A DNA stretch of 64,000 bases, taken from assembly GCA_043228905.1 (NCBI GenBank), contig JBHGNT010000001.1, forward strand, positions 15,190,001 to 15,254,000. The letters run 5' to 3'. This document shows positions 22,093 to 33,159 of the stretch, piece by piece. Every line of letters begins with the position of its first letter. Within the stretch, counting starts at the first letter, position 1. Below the pieces are notes generated by a model. That model saw only the letters and a program-made list of their open reading frames with translations, ran no database searches and was not told the origin of the DNA. Source of the DNA: Azolla caroliniana (Eukaryota > Polypodiophyta). The position numbers and the translations under genes are program-made.

Positions 22093-22790
22093 ATGATGGT
22101 CTGTATTACTTTTAGGAGGTAACCCATGTGGTAGTTCACTCGGGAAAACATCACGAAAATAATTTCAGATTTACAATAACGTATATAACCCATTCATAAA
22201 TAGTTCTTGAGTTGCTTAATGCCTCATCCTCTTCGAATCTAGTTAAGAGATACATAGGTATACTTATTAGTGCAACACTAGGTACAATATCTGTACAATT
22301 GTCTATATTACATTTACGAGGTAACCCATGTGGTACTTCACTCGGAAAAACATTACGAAAATCATTTAAGATTTCATCGAGTTATTGTTGTTGAAAATAT
22401 GATAATTGACCCGACACATTATCGATATTATAAACGTGAAAGTTCAGATCAAGTACACAATAAAATAAAGAAAAACAAGACAACTTGGATATTGATGGAG
22501 AGGAAACAATCGAAAGAGATTGTTTATTTACACATTGAATAAAATGAGTACAATCGTTCAGTACAACGGAAATGGAATGGCGAACCCAATCAATAGACAA
22601 AGAAGAGGTTTTATTTTAAAACCAGGGATAACCTAGTATTACATTAGTGGTACAAAGATTCATTAGATGGAAGTCTACTTCCTTTATATAAGTATCAATA
22701 GAAATTCGTAATGAATGAATTGCCCCGTTGATGTATTGTACTCTTCCATCAGCCAAGTGCACCTTATAGATGTGATCATTTACATACTAA
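22093..22790 (-). pseudogene. Ty3/gypsy fragment L (protease end and RT start, partly duplicated)
   Basis: Minus-strand translation gives a retropepsin end (FHLMNLCTTNVILGYPWF at about 22600-22700). It is followed by the RT-domain start DFRNVFPSEVPHGLP (22310-22370), and then a second copy of the same RT start (FRDVFPSELPHGLP, 22120-22165). It is heavily decayed and bounded by F's LTR on the left and copia D on the right. Confidence 0.6.
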
Positions 22791-23198
22791 AATCGGAAGT
22801 TGTGGGATTTCATACTAAAATCTAAAGATCAAGTACTGTCATTTTTCAAGGAGTTCCAAGCAAGAGCTGAACAGGAGTCAGGTTTGAGGAATGGTGGTGA
22901 ATATAAAGGGCAGTTTGAGCAATACTACAAGGCCCAAGGTATTCGAATCGAATACACTGTACCAAAAACCCCTGTGTTGAACGGGCTTGTATAGAGGATG
23001 AATCGAACAATCATGGAGAGAGTAAGGAGCATGCTCTCTCATGCTAAACTTCCGAAATCGTATTGGGCTGAGGCGATGTACACATCAGTTTACCTGATCA
23101 ATATGACCCCTTTGTACCACTGAAAGGTGATGTCCCACAAATGGTGTGGATAGGAAATGATGTCTCCTACGGACACCTGAGGGTGTTTGGTTGCTTAG
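22791..23198 (+). pseudogene. copia integrase fragment (element D)
   Basis: It shows KSKDQVLSFFKEFQARAEQE, NGGEYKGQFEQYYKAQGIRI, VPKTPVLNGL and MNRTIMERVRSMLSHAKLPK. The region before NGGEY lacks the RADN aspartate codons (deletion), and a TAG follows NGL. The sequence continues at 28862 after removal of element C (CTTAG duplicated). Confidence 0.8.
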
Positions 23199-23583
23199 TG
23201 TAGAAAGTAGCGTGCGGAAGCAGGTATTAAGACCGAACAGAAGAAAGGAAACTCAGGTTTAATGGAGAGCTTGAGCTTACATGGTATACGCGGGAGAGAC
23301 AGAGAGAGAAACTCAAAAAACTATATTCAACAATAATACTCAGTCTGTACATAAGACGTGCTCAGTGAGCACTTTTATACAAGTCCTAAAAGGACTGACC
23401 GAAGTCTGACAGTACTTCAATGCTCATTAAGAGCTCCTACACTAACTCCCAAATATATTCCTCACGGAATATCTTTCCTAACGACCTCCCGGTGTACGCA
23501 CTCGGCCTACCCGATTGGTCCCAACCGATCCCGTCCTCGGCTTCTTCAGCCGAACCGGCCGATGTTGATCTTGTCTCTCAACA
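23199..23583 (-). repeat. 3' LTR of copia C
   Basis: 385 bp, plus-strand TGTAGAAAGTAGCG…TTGTCTCTCAACA. It is preceded on the minus strand by the purine tract GCTTGAGGGGGAG. Confidence 0.92.
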
Positions 23584-24150
23584 CTCCCCCTCAAGCTCAA
23601 CTTGAGGCTCTTCGGGATCTTCAAAGCACCGGTTCCTCCTGGCTCCTCACCTCGCTCGCGCTCCTCGACTTGTTCGACTTTGCGCGCTTCGACCCTTCCG
23701 GTCGGCTTGTCTGCTCACGTGGCCCTCATCAGCTCTTCTGTTGTTGCGGTGTTGACGCTTCTTCTGCTGCCTTTTCTTCCGCTTGGGCCTCGGTTGATTC
23801 AGTTTGTCTGAATCAAACATCCGAACCGACTCGGCTACCTCCGATCGGTTTTCGCTCTCGTCCGAGTTGGCTGTCTCCAACTCGTCTTCGGTCTTCTCGC
23901 ACTCGATGGTGTCATCTTCCCCATGCGTGGTTGGCTTCGGCTCTCTCCTTCAGTTGCTCCCCTTCTGTCCTCTTCCGAACTTTTCCGCGGATCCGCCCTC
24001 GGCTTCTTCAGCCGATCCGAAGTCGAACTTGTCAACCGACTTGGTGCCGCGGTCTCCGCTCCTTTCCTGCTGCCTTGCTTGGTCGTTCGGAACTGTTCTC
24101 CCCCTCAAGTTCGGCACTTCAAGGTGACACAACCCGAGCGCACCTGAGAA
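23584..24150 (-). pseudogene. charged C-terminal extension of copia pol (element C)
   Basis: Minus-strand continuation after RNase H: FGSAEEAEGG-type acidic text, ETANSDESENRSEVAESVRM, then a strongly basic block (KRKKRQQKKRQHRNNRR) and Arg-rich RTSRGARAR, ending at the PPT. It parallels elements A and G, but the KTWSDVV motif is missing and there is at least one frame shift near 23900-23960. Confidence 0.6.
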
Positions 24151-26316
24151 TTGCCGCAACTTGTCCAGACCAAGAGGCTTGGTGAAGATGTCGGCAGCTT
24201 GCCGATCCATCGGCACGTACTAAAGTTCGATTTCACCGGAAAGGACACGCTCACAGACGAAATGGTAGTGCACCTCAATGTGCTTGGTCTGTGTGTGGAA
24301 AATGGGGTTTTTCGCGAGCTAGATACTGCTGAGGTTGTGGCATTAGATCGTCGTTGGATCGGACACCTCCTCTTGCAGGTCCTTAAGTAGCCGCTTCAAC
24401 CATATGGCTTCGCATGTCGCGACAGCTGCTCCTTGGTACTCAGCTTCGTTGCTCGACAATGCAACTGTCGGCTGCTTCTTACTGCTCCACGCGATCGCAA
24501 CACTCTCGAGGGAGAATGCGTATCCAGACGTGGATTGGCGATCGGCGGCGTTGCCAGTTCAATCAGCATCAGTGTAGCCGACTAACTGCGCGGCTGCACC
24601 GGTCCGATATAGCAGTCCCCGGTCCTTAGTGCCACTTACTTATCGTAGTACACGTTGCGCACACTAAAGGTGTTGCTCGGTAGGTCGCGCCATGAATTGA
24701 CTGATCACCCTGACCGGATAACTGAGGTCAGGTCGGGTGATGGTCAAGTATATAAGGCTTCCGACAATTTGTCGGAACCTCGTCGGGTCGCATACCTTTC
24801 CCGTATCGGGACGAAGTTTGACGGTTCTGTCTAGAGGAGTCGAGACGGACTTATAGTCGGCCATCCCGAATTTGAAGAGCATACTCAGCACGTAATGACG
24901 TTGGCTGATCAATATGCCTTCGGGGGTACGGATCACTCCGATCCCGAGGAAGTAATGAAGGTCCCCCAGATCCTTCATGTCGAACGATGCCGCAAGCTGG
25001 AGCTTCACGCGGTCGATTTCATCGAGGTCGGCGCCGGTGATGACCAAGTCATCAACATATAGTAAGATACTAACCGGTCCGAGTCGACCTTTCCGGATGA
25101 ACAGGGAAGAGTCCGATTTTGACGTGACGAAGCCCATCCGACGCAGTTGTTGTGTGATCTTCGCGTTCCAGGCACATGGGGCTTGCTTCAGTCCGTAAAG
25201 GGACTTCTTCAGTCGGCATACTGCCAAGGAGTTTGTTCCAGAGTGAAATCCAGGGGGCTGTACCATGTACACTTGTTCCTCAAGGTCACCTTGCAGGAAC
25301 GCATTCTTTACATCCATCTGATGTAAGTGCCACCCCTTGGCCGCGGCTACTACGAGCAAAACACGGACGGTCGTCATTTTCGCGACCGGCGCAAACGTCT
25401 CATCGTAGTCGATGCCATGTTTCTGCGCGTAGCCCTTTGCCACTAGCCGAGCCTTGTACCGGTTGACCGAGCCATCAGTATTGTACTTGACCTTGTACAC
25501 CCAACTACACCCAATCGGTTTTACCCCCTTCGGTGGCTCAACCAGGTCCCAGGTCTCGTTCTCTGCCAATGCGTGCATCTCTTCCTCCATCGCGGCACGC
25601 CAATTCGCGTCTTTAGCTGCTTCTGCGTAGCTCTCCGGCTCACGCACTTCCGCTACACGGGTCATGTATGCATAATGATGCACCATGTACTCGTTGTATC
25701 CGAACCGCAAAACAGGATTCTTCTGGCGGGTAGATCGGCGTAATCTCACATTAGCCGATGTCGAGGCCTTCTCGGTCGACGCGGACTTCACCTTTAAAGT
25801 TCCGTCACCGGTTCCCTCGGAGTCGGACTCACGTCGGTCTGACTCGTTCTTATCCGTGCCGGAATCCGACACCTTCTTCTTCCCTTTCTCTTTGTGCGTA
25901 AGCCGTCTCCTCGGCTTCCTGCGCGGGGAATGCACGGCCGAGTCTCCACTACTCGCAGGCTCTTCATCAGACTGGTCGTACAGATTCAGTCGTCCAATCG
26001 GTCCACTTAACTTGAGTGAAATCGGACTCTCTTCATGGGTCTCGATTTCGGGCTCATCCGGAGGCATCTCGGCCTCGCTGACCTCATCGTTAGAGCTCGG
26101 ATTGGAGTCGAGGTTCGTAGTTGGGGGCAGGTACCAGGACGCGGACTCGTCAAACACAACGTCATGGCTGACACACGCTTGTTTGGTGCGAGGGTTATAG
26201 CACTTATAACCCTTCTGCTTGTCCGAGTAACCGACCAAGATGCATTTCTCGGCCTTTGCGTCCAGCTTCCTCCTTTTCTCCTTCGGTATATGCACATACG
26301 CAATGCTACCGAACAC
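24151..26316 (-). pseudogene. copia integrase C-terminus, reverse transcriptase and RNase H (element C)
   Basis: A 550-codon open frame (24664-26316) starts in the copia integrase C-terminal region (FGSIAYVHIPKEKRRKLDAK). It has a Ser/Glu-rich linker, then [55 protein letters not shown], the intact YVDDLVITG box, MKDLGDLHYFLGIGV. It runs to SQFMARPTEQHL before a stop at about 24664. RNase H continues in other frames to 24151 (ADIFTKPLGLDKLRQFSGAL at its end). The RT core looks intact; the polyprotein as a whole is not. Confidence 0.88.
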
Positions 26317-26928
26317 CCTCAGGTGTCACAAGTTCGGTTTCGTTCTGAAATATATCTCGTGCGCCGACACTTTGTCTCTGATCCGGTTCTGGATGTATAC
26401 CGCGGTCCTTACCGCCTCGGTCCAATAGAATTTGGGCAAGCTCTTCTCCTCCAACATTGCCCGTGCCGCATCCACAACTGACCGATTCTTCCTCTCGGCC
26501 ATGCCGTTCTGCTCTGGCGTGTATCTACAACTGAATTCGCGGCGAATTCCCATTTGTTGTAGGAAACCGTTGAATTGACCGAAAAAGTACTCTTTCCCGC
26601 CATCCGACCGCAAGCACTTGATCTTTCGTCCCGTTTCGGTTTCCACGAACCCTTTGAGGTCCCGGAAACAGTCGAAGACTTCGCTCTTCCTCTCAATGAG
26701 GTAGATCCACGTGTGCCGCGTGTGGTCGTCGATGAAGGAGATGAAATATCGGCTCCCGCCAAGACTAACGTTTTGTGTCGGCCCTCACACATCCGAGTGT
26801 ATAAGGTCGAGCTTGTTCCGGCTCTGGTTTCGCTCGTTGGGGAAAGGAAATCAGTGTTGCTTCCCGAGCTGGCAGGCTTCACAAATTTGTGCCTTTCGGC
26901 CACTAAACTTGGGCAATCCGAACACTAC
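26317..26928 (-). pseudogene. copia integrase core (element C)
   Basis: The rve core is recognisable: LRSDGGKEYF and PEQNGMAERKNRSV carry the second D and the E. A TGA replaces TGG in the first-D region (DVWG, near 26785), and another TGA ends the frame near 26326 where related elements have TGG. Both are G-to-A changes. Confidence 0.85.
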
Positions 26929-27575
26929 CTATTTCGATTGCAGATCTTGAAGCCGTTGGTGGTTGACGTGGCCTATCCGCTTGTGCCACAAGTCGATGTC
27001 CGACTCGGCTTTTTGTCCCTTTGCGAACATTGCGGTGCCGCCATCAGTGGAATCGAGGATGAACATCCTCCCGTCTCTGCACCCTTGCGCAATCACACGG
27101 CCTTCTTCCTCAATGAAGCACCCGAGGTGTGTAAACCGAACCTCCATCCCTTGGTCGACGATCTGTCCGACCGAGACCAAGTTCTTCGTGATTGTCGGAA
27201 TGTGCAGCACGTTCATGAGTTTCCCTTTCTGCCCGACATGGCTAAGGGGAACTTCTCTGACATTTGCGATCGGATGCGGAGTGTCGTCTCTAGTTGCGAC
27301 TACTCTAGGTTGTATCGTTTTTTCAAGGTACGAGAACCACTCCTTATGGCTCGTCATGTGGTTTGACGCGCCGGAGTCTACGTACCACACCTCGTCCGAT
27401 CTCGGGGTGGTCTGCTTCATTGAGTTTGCTTCGTGTCTCGTCACGAAGGCAGTCCCTTCTCCGGCTCCCCCGGAGTCTTCGGCGTAGTGCGATCGCTGCC
27501 GATTTCCCTTGTCGGTATGTCTGGAGCCGTTCCCGGAACCAGTTCTCTCCGAATCGGCGCGCTTCTTCTAGCACT
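26929..27575 (-). pseudogene. copia protease and pre-integrase (element C)
   Basis: The frame at 26929-27444 has the protease motif VWYVDSGASNHMTSHKEWF with catalytic DSG intact, then LWHKRIGHVNHQRLQDLQSK of the GAG-pre-integrase domain. The CCHC zinc knuckle CWYCGKKGHRESEC lies just upstream at about 27575-27620. The next codon is TAG where element A has TGG (ECWKK). Confidence 0.85.
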
Positions 27576-27696
27576 CACTTTCCCTGTGGCCTTTCTTGCC
27601 ACAGTACCAGCACTCCGCGATGGCCTTCCCTTGCCAGTTCTCATCGCTTCGACTCCCCCTGTTTCCGGAGGGTCTGGAGTTGTTGTCGGCATCACT

Positions 27697-28398
27697 TCAG
27701 TGCCTTCTTTCTTGATCTCGTCGGCCGCCTCCATTGCGTGCCGACTTGCCTCGTCCTCCACGTCCACGGGGCCTATCTCCCTCCGTGTACATCATTCTGT
27801 TGTCGGTGTGCGTGCTTGTAGACGCACCCTCGTGGTTCTCCTCTACCAAGAGCATCGACTCTAAGTCGAAAAAGGACGGCGTATTCTCCCGGGTACACAC
27901 AGCCGTTCGGAACGCTCCGAACTTCGACGCCAAACCTCCGAGACAGATCTGGACCATCTTGCTCTCCTCGATGTTCACCTCTATGGAGGCGAGGGAGTCG
28001 CAGATATCCTTGATCTTCGAGGTATAGTTCGCCACCGACAAGTCGCGTTGTCGTAGGTTGCTCAACTCCTGTCGGAGCTGAAGCCTCCTGGCTGTGGTGC
28101 TCGCGGCGAAAATCTTCTTCAGATTTTCCCACGCACCCTTCGGCGTCTTTGCATCCCGAACATAGCTCAATAGCTGTTCGCCCACACACGACGCGAAGCA
28201 GTACAATACCCTACTCGCCGATTGCTCCCACGACAGGAAGTCTCTGTGTGTCGATTCGGGTGCCGCGTCATTAGCTCCTTTGACATAACTCCAGTAGCCG
28301 TGCCCAAGCAGGTACTGGTGCATCTTGTAGGACCAAGACGCGTAGTTGGTTCTGTCGAGCTTCTCTATTAGAAGCGAGCTCGCCATGCCTCTATCCAT
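27697..28398 (-). CDS. copia gag (element C)
   Basis: A 233-codon open frame beginning MDRGMASSLLIEKLDRTNYA. The UBN2/Retrotran_gag-type domain continues with SWSYKMHQYLLGHGYWSYV and a helical region ending in a Gly/Arg-rich tail (RGRGGRGKSARNGGG) that precedes the zinc knuckle in a shifted frame. It packages the element RNA. The start is supported by the homologous gag of element A at 44949 and lies 61 bp inside the PBS. Confidence 0.8.
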   Translation of the reverse strand: MDRGMASSLLIEKLDRTNYASWSYKMHQYLLGHGYWSYVKGANDAAPESTHRDFLSWEQSASRVLYCFASCVGEQLLSYVRDAKTPKGAWENLKKIFAASTTARRLQLRQELSNLRQRDLSVANYTSKIKDICDSLASIEVNIEESKMVQICLGGLASKFGAFRTAVCTRENTPSFFDLESMLLVEENHEGASTSTHTDNRMMYTEGDRPRGRGGRGKSARNGGGRRDQERRH

Positions 28399-28470
28399 CG
28401 TTCTTCTCGTTCTTCTTCGTCAAGCTGTGTCGGCTGCAGAGAGGTTCTCAACCCTCGCGCTCTGATACCA

Positions 28471-28856
28471 TGTAGAAAGTAGCGTGCGGAAGCAGGTATT
28501 AAGACCGAACAGAAGAAAGGAAACTCAGGTTTAATGGAGAGCTTGAGCTTACACGGTATACGCGGGAGAGACAGAGAGAGAAACTCAAAAAACTATATTC
28601 AACAATAATACTCAGTCTATACATAAGACGTGCTCAGTGAGCACTTTTATACAAGTCCTAAAAGGACTGACCGAAGTACTGACAGTACTTCAATGCTCAT
28701 TAAGAGCTCATACACTAACTCCCAAATATATTCCTCACGGAATATCTTTCCTAACGACCTCCCGGTGTACGCACTCGGCCTAGCCGATTGGTCCCAACCA
28801 ATCCAGTCCTCGGCTTCTTTAGCCGAACCGGCCGATGTTGAGCTTGTCTCTCAACA
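28471..28856 (-). repeat. 5' LTR of copia C
   Basis: 386 bp, nearly identical to 23199-23583. The adjoining PBS on the minus strand is TGGTATCAGAGC (28459-28470). Confidence 0.92.
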
Positions 28857-28861
28857 CTTAG

Positions 28862-30461
28862 TGTATATGCATGTTGCAAAGAATCAGAGGTCGAAACTCA
28901 ACAGTAAGTCGAAACCATGCATATTTATGAGTTGGGCTACATGTTATGGGACTTAGCCGACAAGAAGGTGGTGAGGAGCCGGGATGTAGTTTTCTTGGAA
29001 GACAAAACAATTGAGGATTGGAAGAAACAAAAGTCGGAATGGACTCCCCAGTCGCCCTCGACAACCAACTTATGACCAGTTGAACTAACATAGTTGGCTA
29101 ATCGGAGACAACTAGATGGAAGAGCTGAATAGGAGACTGTCAACTCAGAACAACCAACCTATGAGTCAGAGTTGACAAACCTATTGAAGTTGATCGAAGA
29201 ATACGAATTGGAGTCAGTGGAAATCCGACAACCGATCGACATGAATGAACCCGAGCCGAGAGAAGAGTTGGCAGAGACATCCAAGATGGAGCCAATGAAG
29301 AATGGAGGGAGATATCTCTCAGAGATAGAAGAGCACCGACAACATATGCTAGTCAATACATCCTCTTGACTAATGAAGGTGAACCAGAGTGCTATGACGA
29401 AGCCATTACAGACAAGCACAAAGAAAGATGGCTGAGTGCAATGCAAGACGAGATAGACTCCTTGCATGAAAACTATACCTATGACCTGGTAGAATTACCG
29501 AAAGGTAAGAGAGCACTCAGGAACAAATGGATCTATAAGGTGAAGACGGGAGAAGTTGACAATGCACCTAGGTATAAAGCCCGCATAAGGGTGAAGGGTT
29601 TCAACAAGAAAAGGGTTTCGACTTCGACGAGATATTCGCACCAGTCGTGAAGATGACATCCATTTGAACTGTTCTGAGCATACCTGCCAGTATGGACCTC
29701 GAGATCAAATAGTTGGATGTCAAGACGACATTCTTGCATGGGGAGCTGGATGAAGAGCTCTACATGCAACAACCCGAAGGCTTTGTGTCGACTGAAGAAA
29801 AGCTTGTATGTTCTAAAGCAAGGTTCACGCCAGTCGTACAAAACATAGGTTGATCACTGTGTGTTCGTCAAAATGTACGAAGAAGGTGATTTCTTGATTC
29901 TCTTATTATATGTAGATGACATGTTGATAGTCAGTCAAGACACAAGGAAGTTCGGGAGCTTGAAGAAAGACCTAGGCAAATCGTTTGCCATGAAAGATCT
30001 TGGATCGGCTAAATAGATCTTGGGGATGCACATAGTTAAAGATAGAACTAAGAAAGTGTTGTGGTTGTCACAACAGAAATATGTGACAAAGATCCTAGAG
30101 AGGTTCAACGTGACGGAAGCAGAGCCGGTCGGCTCTATGTTGCCGACTAACTGCAAGTTAAATTCTAAGTAATGCCCAAGAGGGTAGAAAGAAAAGCCTG
30201 AGATGAAGAAAGTACCATATGCCTCAATCGTCGGCAGTTTAATGTACGTTATGGTCTGCACGAAACCAGAAATAGCATTTCTTGTGGGAACATTAAGCTG
30301 ATATATGAGTAATCAAGGATGAGAACATTGGGCAGTAGTGAACTAAACACTCAAATACTTAAAAGGTACTTCGGCGGTATGCCTAAGGTATGGCGTTGGA
30401 AAATCCATTCTTGAAGGGTTTACCAATTCGGACATGTCGAGGGATGTATACTCGAGCCGAT
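28862..30461 (+). pseudogene. copia integrase end, RT and RNase H start (element D)
   Basis: Continuing from 23198: VYMHVAKNQRSKLNSKSKPC, linker, LPKGKRALRNKWIYKVKTGE, RT blocks with intact YVDDMLIVS (about 29905-29931) and PYASIVGSLMYVMVCTKPEI. Multiple stops are present (for example TAG in SA-TAG-ILG near 30014). The RNase H sequence is cut at 30461 by gypsy E. Confidence 0.82.
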
Positions 30462-30740
30462 TGTTGTCCGCCAGAATAGTAATCGATGGACAAGAGCGTA
30501 GTAATATCAATGGAATAATATTGTAACGCATGTAACGGTTTACGCGGGAAGTGTGAACGGCTAAAAGACCATTCGTATAAAGGGCAGAAAAACTCTGATA
30601 GAGGTAGCGTGTAATTAGAAGAGTGGAAGGCCTTTTGATTGGAATATAATACTATCTTCTCTGAGTTTTGGTGTCTGTTTGGTTTTCATTTACCGTTGTC
30701 TGCTCAATTCGTAAGTATTGTAGCCAAGCGTAACAGTGCA
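30462..30740 (+). repeat. left LTR of gypsy E (plus orientation)
   Basis: 279 bp, TGTTGTCCGCCAGAATAG…GTAACAGTGCA, the reverse complement of 35081-35363. It includes CGTATAAAGGGCAGAAAA, a likely TATA region. Confidence 0.85.
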
Positions 30741-30785
30741 CGCAGTACGTAAGACCGCTTCTTTCTCATCTTGACATATACCGCG

Positions 30786-31390
30786 TCACCAAATGCCATC
30801 ACTGCCTTTGTGATATAAGATTCCTTCTACCAGGCAGAAGTTACGGCTCCGGACGGCTAATCGCTTATTCTCGTCCGTGCGTAATTGCGGTGGGGGTAGT
30901 CCCGTAGTCAGAAAGTAGGTCATTTCCATGAGCCACTGATCCGGAAATGTTTCCCCTTCGCCTGTTGCTATTCGGAGGATATCGGCATCTGGGAAGTCAT
31001 CGTCGTCCTTTTTCACCATTATCCAATCGACTCAAAAAGTCTGCTATTGCATGTTGTGTGCTAGGTCGATGTTGGATTGTAAAATCGAATTCTTGAAACA
31101 AAAGCATCCATCTAGCCAATTTATCTGTTAGCGCCTGTTTCTCCACCAAATACAACAATGTTGCATGGTCCACGTGGAACGTGAATTTACGCCCCAACAG
31201 GTAATGCCTAAATTTATTGATGTTGTATATCATCCCTGCGTGCTCTCGATAGTTTGCAGCTTGCGTAGTACACTGGCTGGTACCAGCTAGGGTCTATGAG
31301 TTGCATCAACGAGCTCCCGATTGCTATGTCTGAGGCGTCAACAAATACGTGAAATGGTTTTGCCCAATCTGGTGGTTGGACGACCGGTGC
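30786..31390 (-). pseudogene. gypsy RNase H (element E)
   Basis: NINKFRHYLLGRKFTFHVDH, ATLLYLVEKQ, RWMLLFQEFDFTI and QHAIADFLSR are the gypsy RNase H end. The linker with FCLVEGILYHKGSDGIW, which normally precedes the integrase zinc finger, follows. The element breaks off there and meets the inverted LTR. Confidence 0.82.
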
Positions 31391-32330
31391 CTACGTCAAC
31401 ATAACTTTCAATGCCTCATAAGCTTTGTCTTCTGTTGCCATCCATTTAAAAGGGGTACGGTGGACGACGGCGTGTAATGGTGTAGCAAAATCCGCTAGAT
31501 AGAGTAGCATCCTACTATGCCAACGTATTTTCCCTAGGAACCGGCTAAGTGCTTTAGCATTCGTGGGCGTTTTTGGTTGCATGATTGCGGAGATCTTGTT
31601 TGGGTCGACTGCTATTCCTTCTTTACTAACAATGTGGCCGAGAAGGGCTCCACTAGTGACGCCAAAGGCACATTTCACGGGATTCAAGCTTAGACGTGCA
31701 ACTCGGCAACGTTCCAAGCAAAAGCGGAGGTGGTGGAAGTGTTCAGCAGCCGTCCCATAGACCGCAAAATTGTCTAGGAATACCTGCATGAAGGCGGGTA
31801 TGTATTCTCCGAAAATCTCCGTGATTGTTCGTTGGAATGTCGCAGGTGCTGTCTTAAGTCCAAACATCATGACTATAGCTACGTAGACTCCCCAATCGGT
31901 GAGAAATGCCGTTTTCTCCTGATCATCAGGGTGCATGCGTACTTCGTTATATCTGCTGAACGGTACATGTCATGTCCTATGATTGTGTCTAGTACAATGT
32001 CGGTGAACGGTAATGGGAACGCGTCTGTCACCGTGACTGCATTCAATTTCTAGTAGTCGACGCATACTCAAATTTTACGATTTTTCTTAGGAACGACTAC
32101 TATAGGACTGAGCCATGAATCTTGTTTTACTGGCCGAATGAATCCGGCTTTGAGGAGCTTATCTATCTCTTCTTTTACTCGAGTCGTGTAGTTTGGGTTC
32201 ATCCGATACCGTCATTGCTGCACTGGTTTCGCATCGGTTGCCAAGTTAATCTTATGTTGATAGAACTTAGGTTCCAACCCCTTCATGTCCTCGTGAGACC
32301 ACACAAAAACATCCTTATACTATGTGAGCA
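31391..32330 (-). pseudogene. gypsy reverse transcriptase (element E)
   Basis: The frame 31391-31936 shows FGLKTAPATFQRTITEIFGE, QVFLDNFAVYG (catalytic YxDD reads FLDN, so the second Asp is lost), CAFGVTSGALLGHIVSKEG and ALSRFLGKIRWHSR. The N-terminal RT part (31940-32330) lies in broken frames around 32050-32110 (VVPKKN-like). Confidence 0.82.
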
Positions 32331-32410
32331 GTGCTATCATTGCCGCCCGCTAGGCCGGTAACAATTCCTTCGCTATTAAGAGCAGTCAAGGATCTGATGT
32401 CGTCCTTATG

Positions 32411-33110
32411 TTAATTTCTTCCAATGCGGAGGCCGTGACTCTTCAAGAAATCCATCTCCCTCTTGAATGCCTTCCGTTCCCTACTTAGTTCCATTATTGA
32501 CATTGGATCTGGTTCATACGCCTCTTCCCCGACGATTGTAGCGTAATCTGTTGCAGTCTCTATGACATCAATTTCAAACAGTGGAATAATCCTTGGGTGC
32601 TCCTCCAAATAAGCTTCCAACTCCGTATCATCCACTCCTTCTAACATATTGATGTCCTCAGCGTATAGTGGTTTCATGTTTTTTGGTTGCGCTGTTAACT
32701 CCTCCGTTGGTACGCGAACTTTCGCGCATCCTCGCCAGAAACTTATGCAATTATATTTCCAGCTCTGATTTATATTTGCTGACCGGAGCCATGGTCTTCC
32801 CAACAACATCGGTTACTCTCCTGGGGCATCTAGGGCGAGCACTATTGCCGAGATATCAAAGCGATGAACCCCGATAATAATACCCAGTTTGCAGATTAAC
32901 CCTAAAGGCCTCACCGATCATGTATCCACCATGCGAAGCCAAAACGGGCAAGCCTCCCATTCTGAAATGCGCAATTGTTCGCATGTCTTTGTGCTAATCA
33001 CATTTACGCCAAATCCGTCGTCGATGATGCATCCGGCTACTTCTTGCCCTTGAGGAACCAACTTAATTGCTGGATTGTTATGATCTACCATTGTTGGTCC
33101 GTTGCTAGTC
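32411..33110 (-). pseudogene. gypsy retropepsin (element E)
   Basis: MLLGRPWLRSANINQSWKYN and the acidic IDVIE linker (32411-32809) correspond to gypsy J. The active-site region upstream (about 33000) reads CIIDDGFGVNVI, keeping the catalytic aspartate. Frame breaks separate the two. Confidence 0.78.
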
Positions 33111-33159
33111 TCAGTAAAATTGGTGGCAACACTTATGCTAGGTCGTCCTGCTATACGGT

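Larger units (their letters stand above)
23199..28856 (-). mobile_element. complete-length Ty1/copia element C
   Basis: 5,658 bp on the minus strand: 5' LTR 28471-28856, PBS 28459-28470 (TGGTATCAGAGC on the minus strand), gag, protease, integrase, RT, RNase H, charged tail, PPT, 3' LTR 23199-23583. Flanked by CTTAG (23194-23198 and 28857-28861). The LTRs differ by roughly 8 substitutions and 1 indel by eye (about 2%), so the insertion is fairly young. Confidence 0.93.

Noticed and set aside
22093-22540. Possible chloroplast-derived insert, suggested by AT-rich text
   Set aside because: Minus-strand translation gives gypsy RT and protease motifs (VFPSEVPHGLP, NVILGYPWF) instead.
23358-24185. 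275-codon plus-strand ORF and neighbouring long plus-strand ORFs (25685-26200, 26575-27487)
   Set aside because: They are antisense shadows of copia element C, whose minus-strand frames match known gag, integrase and RT motifs.
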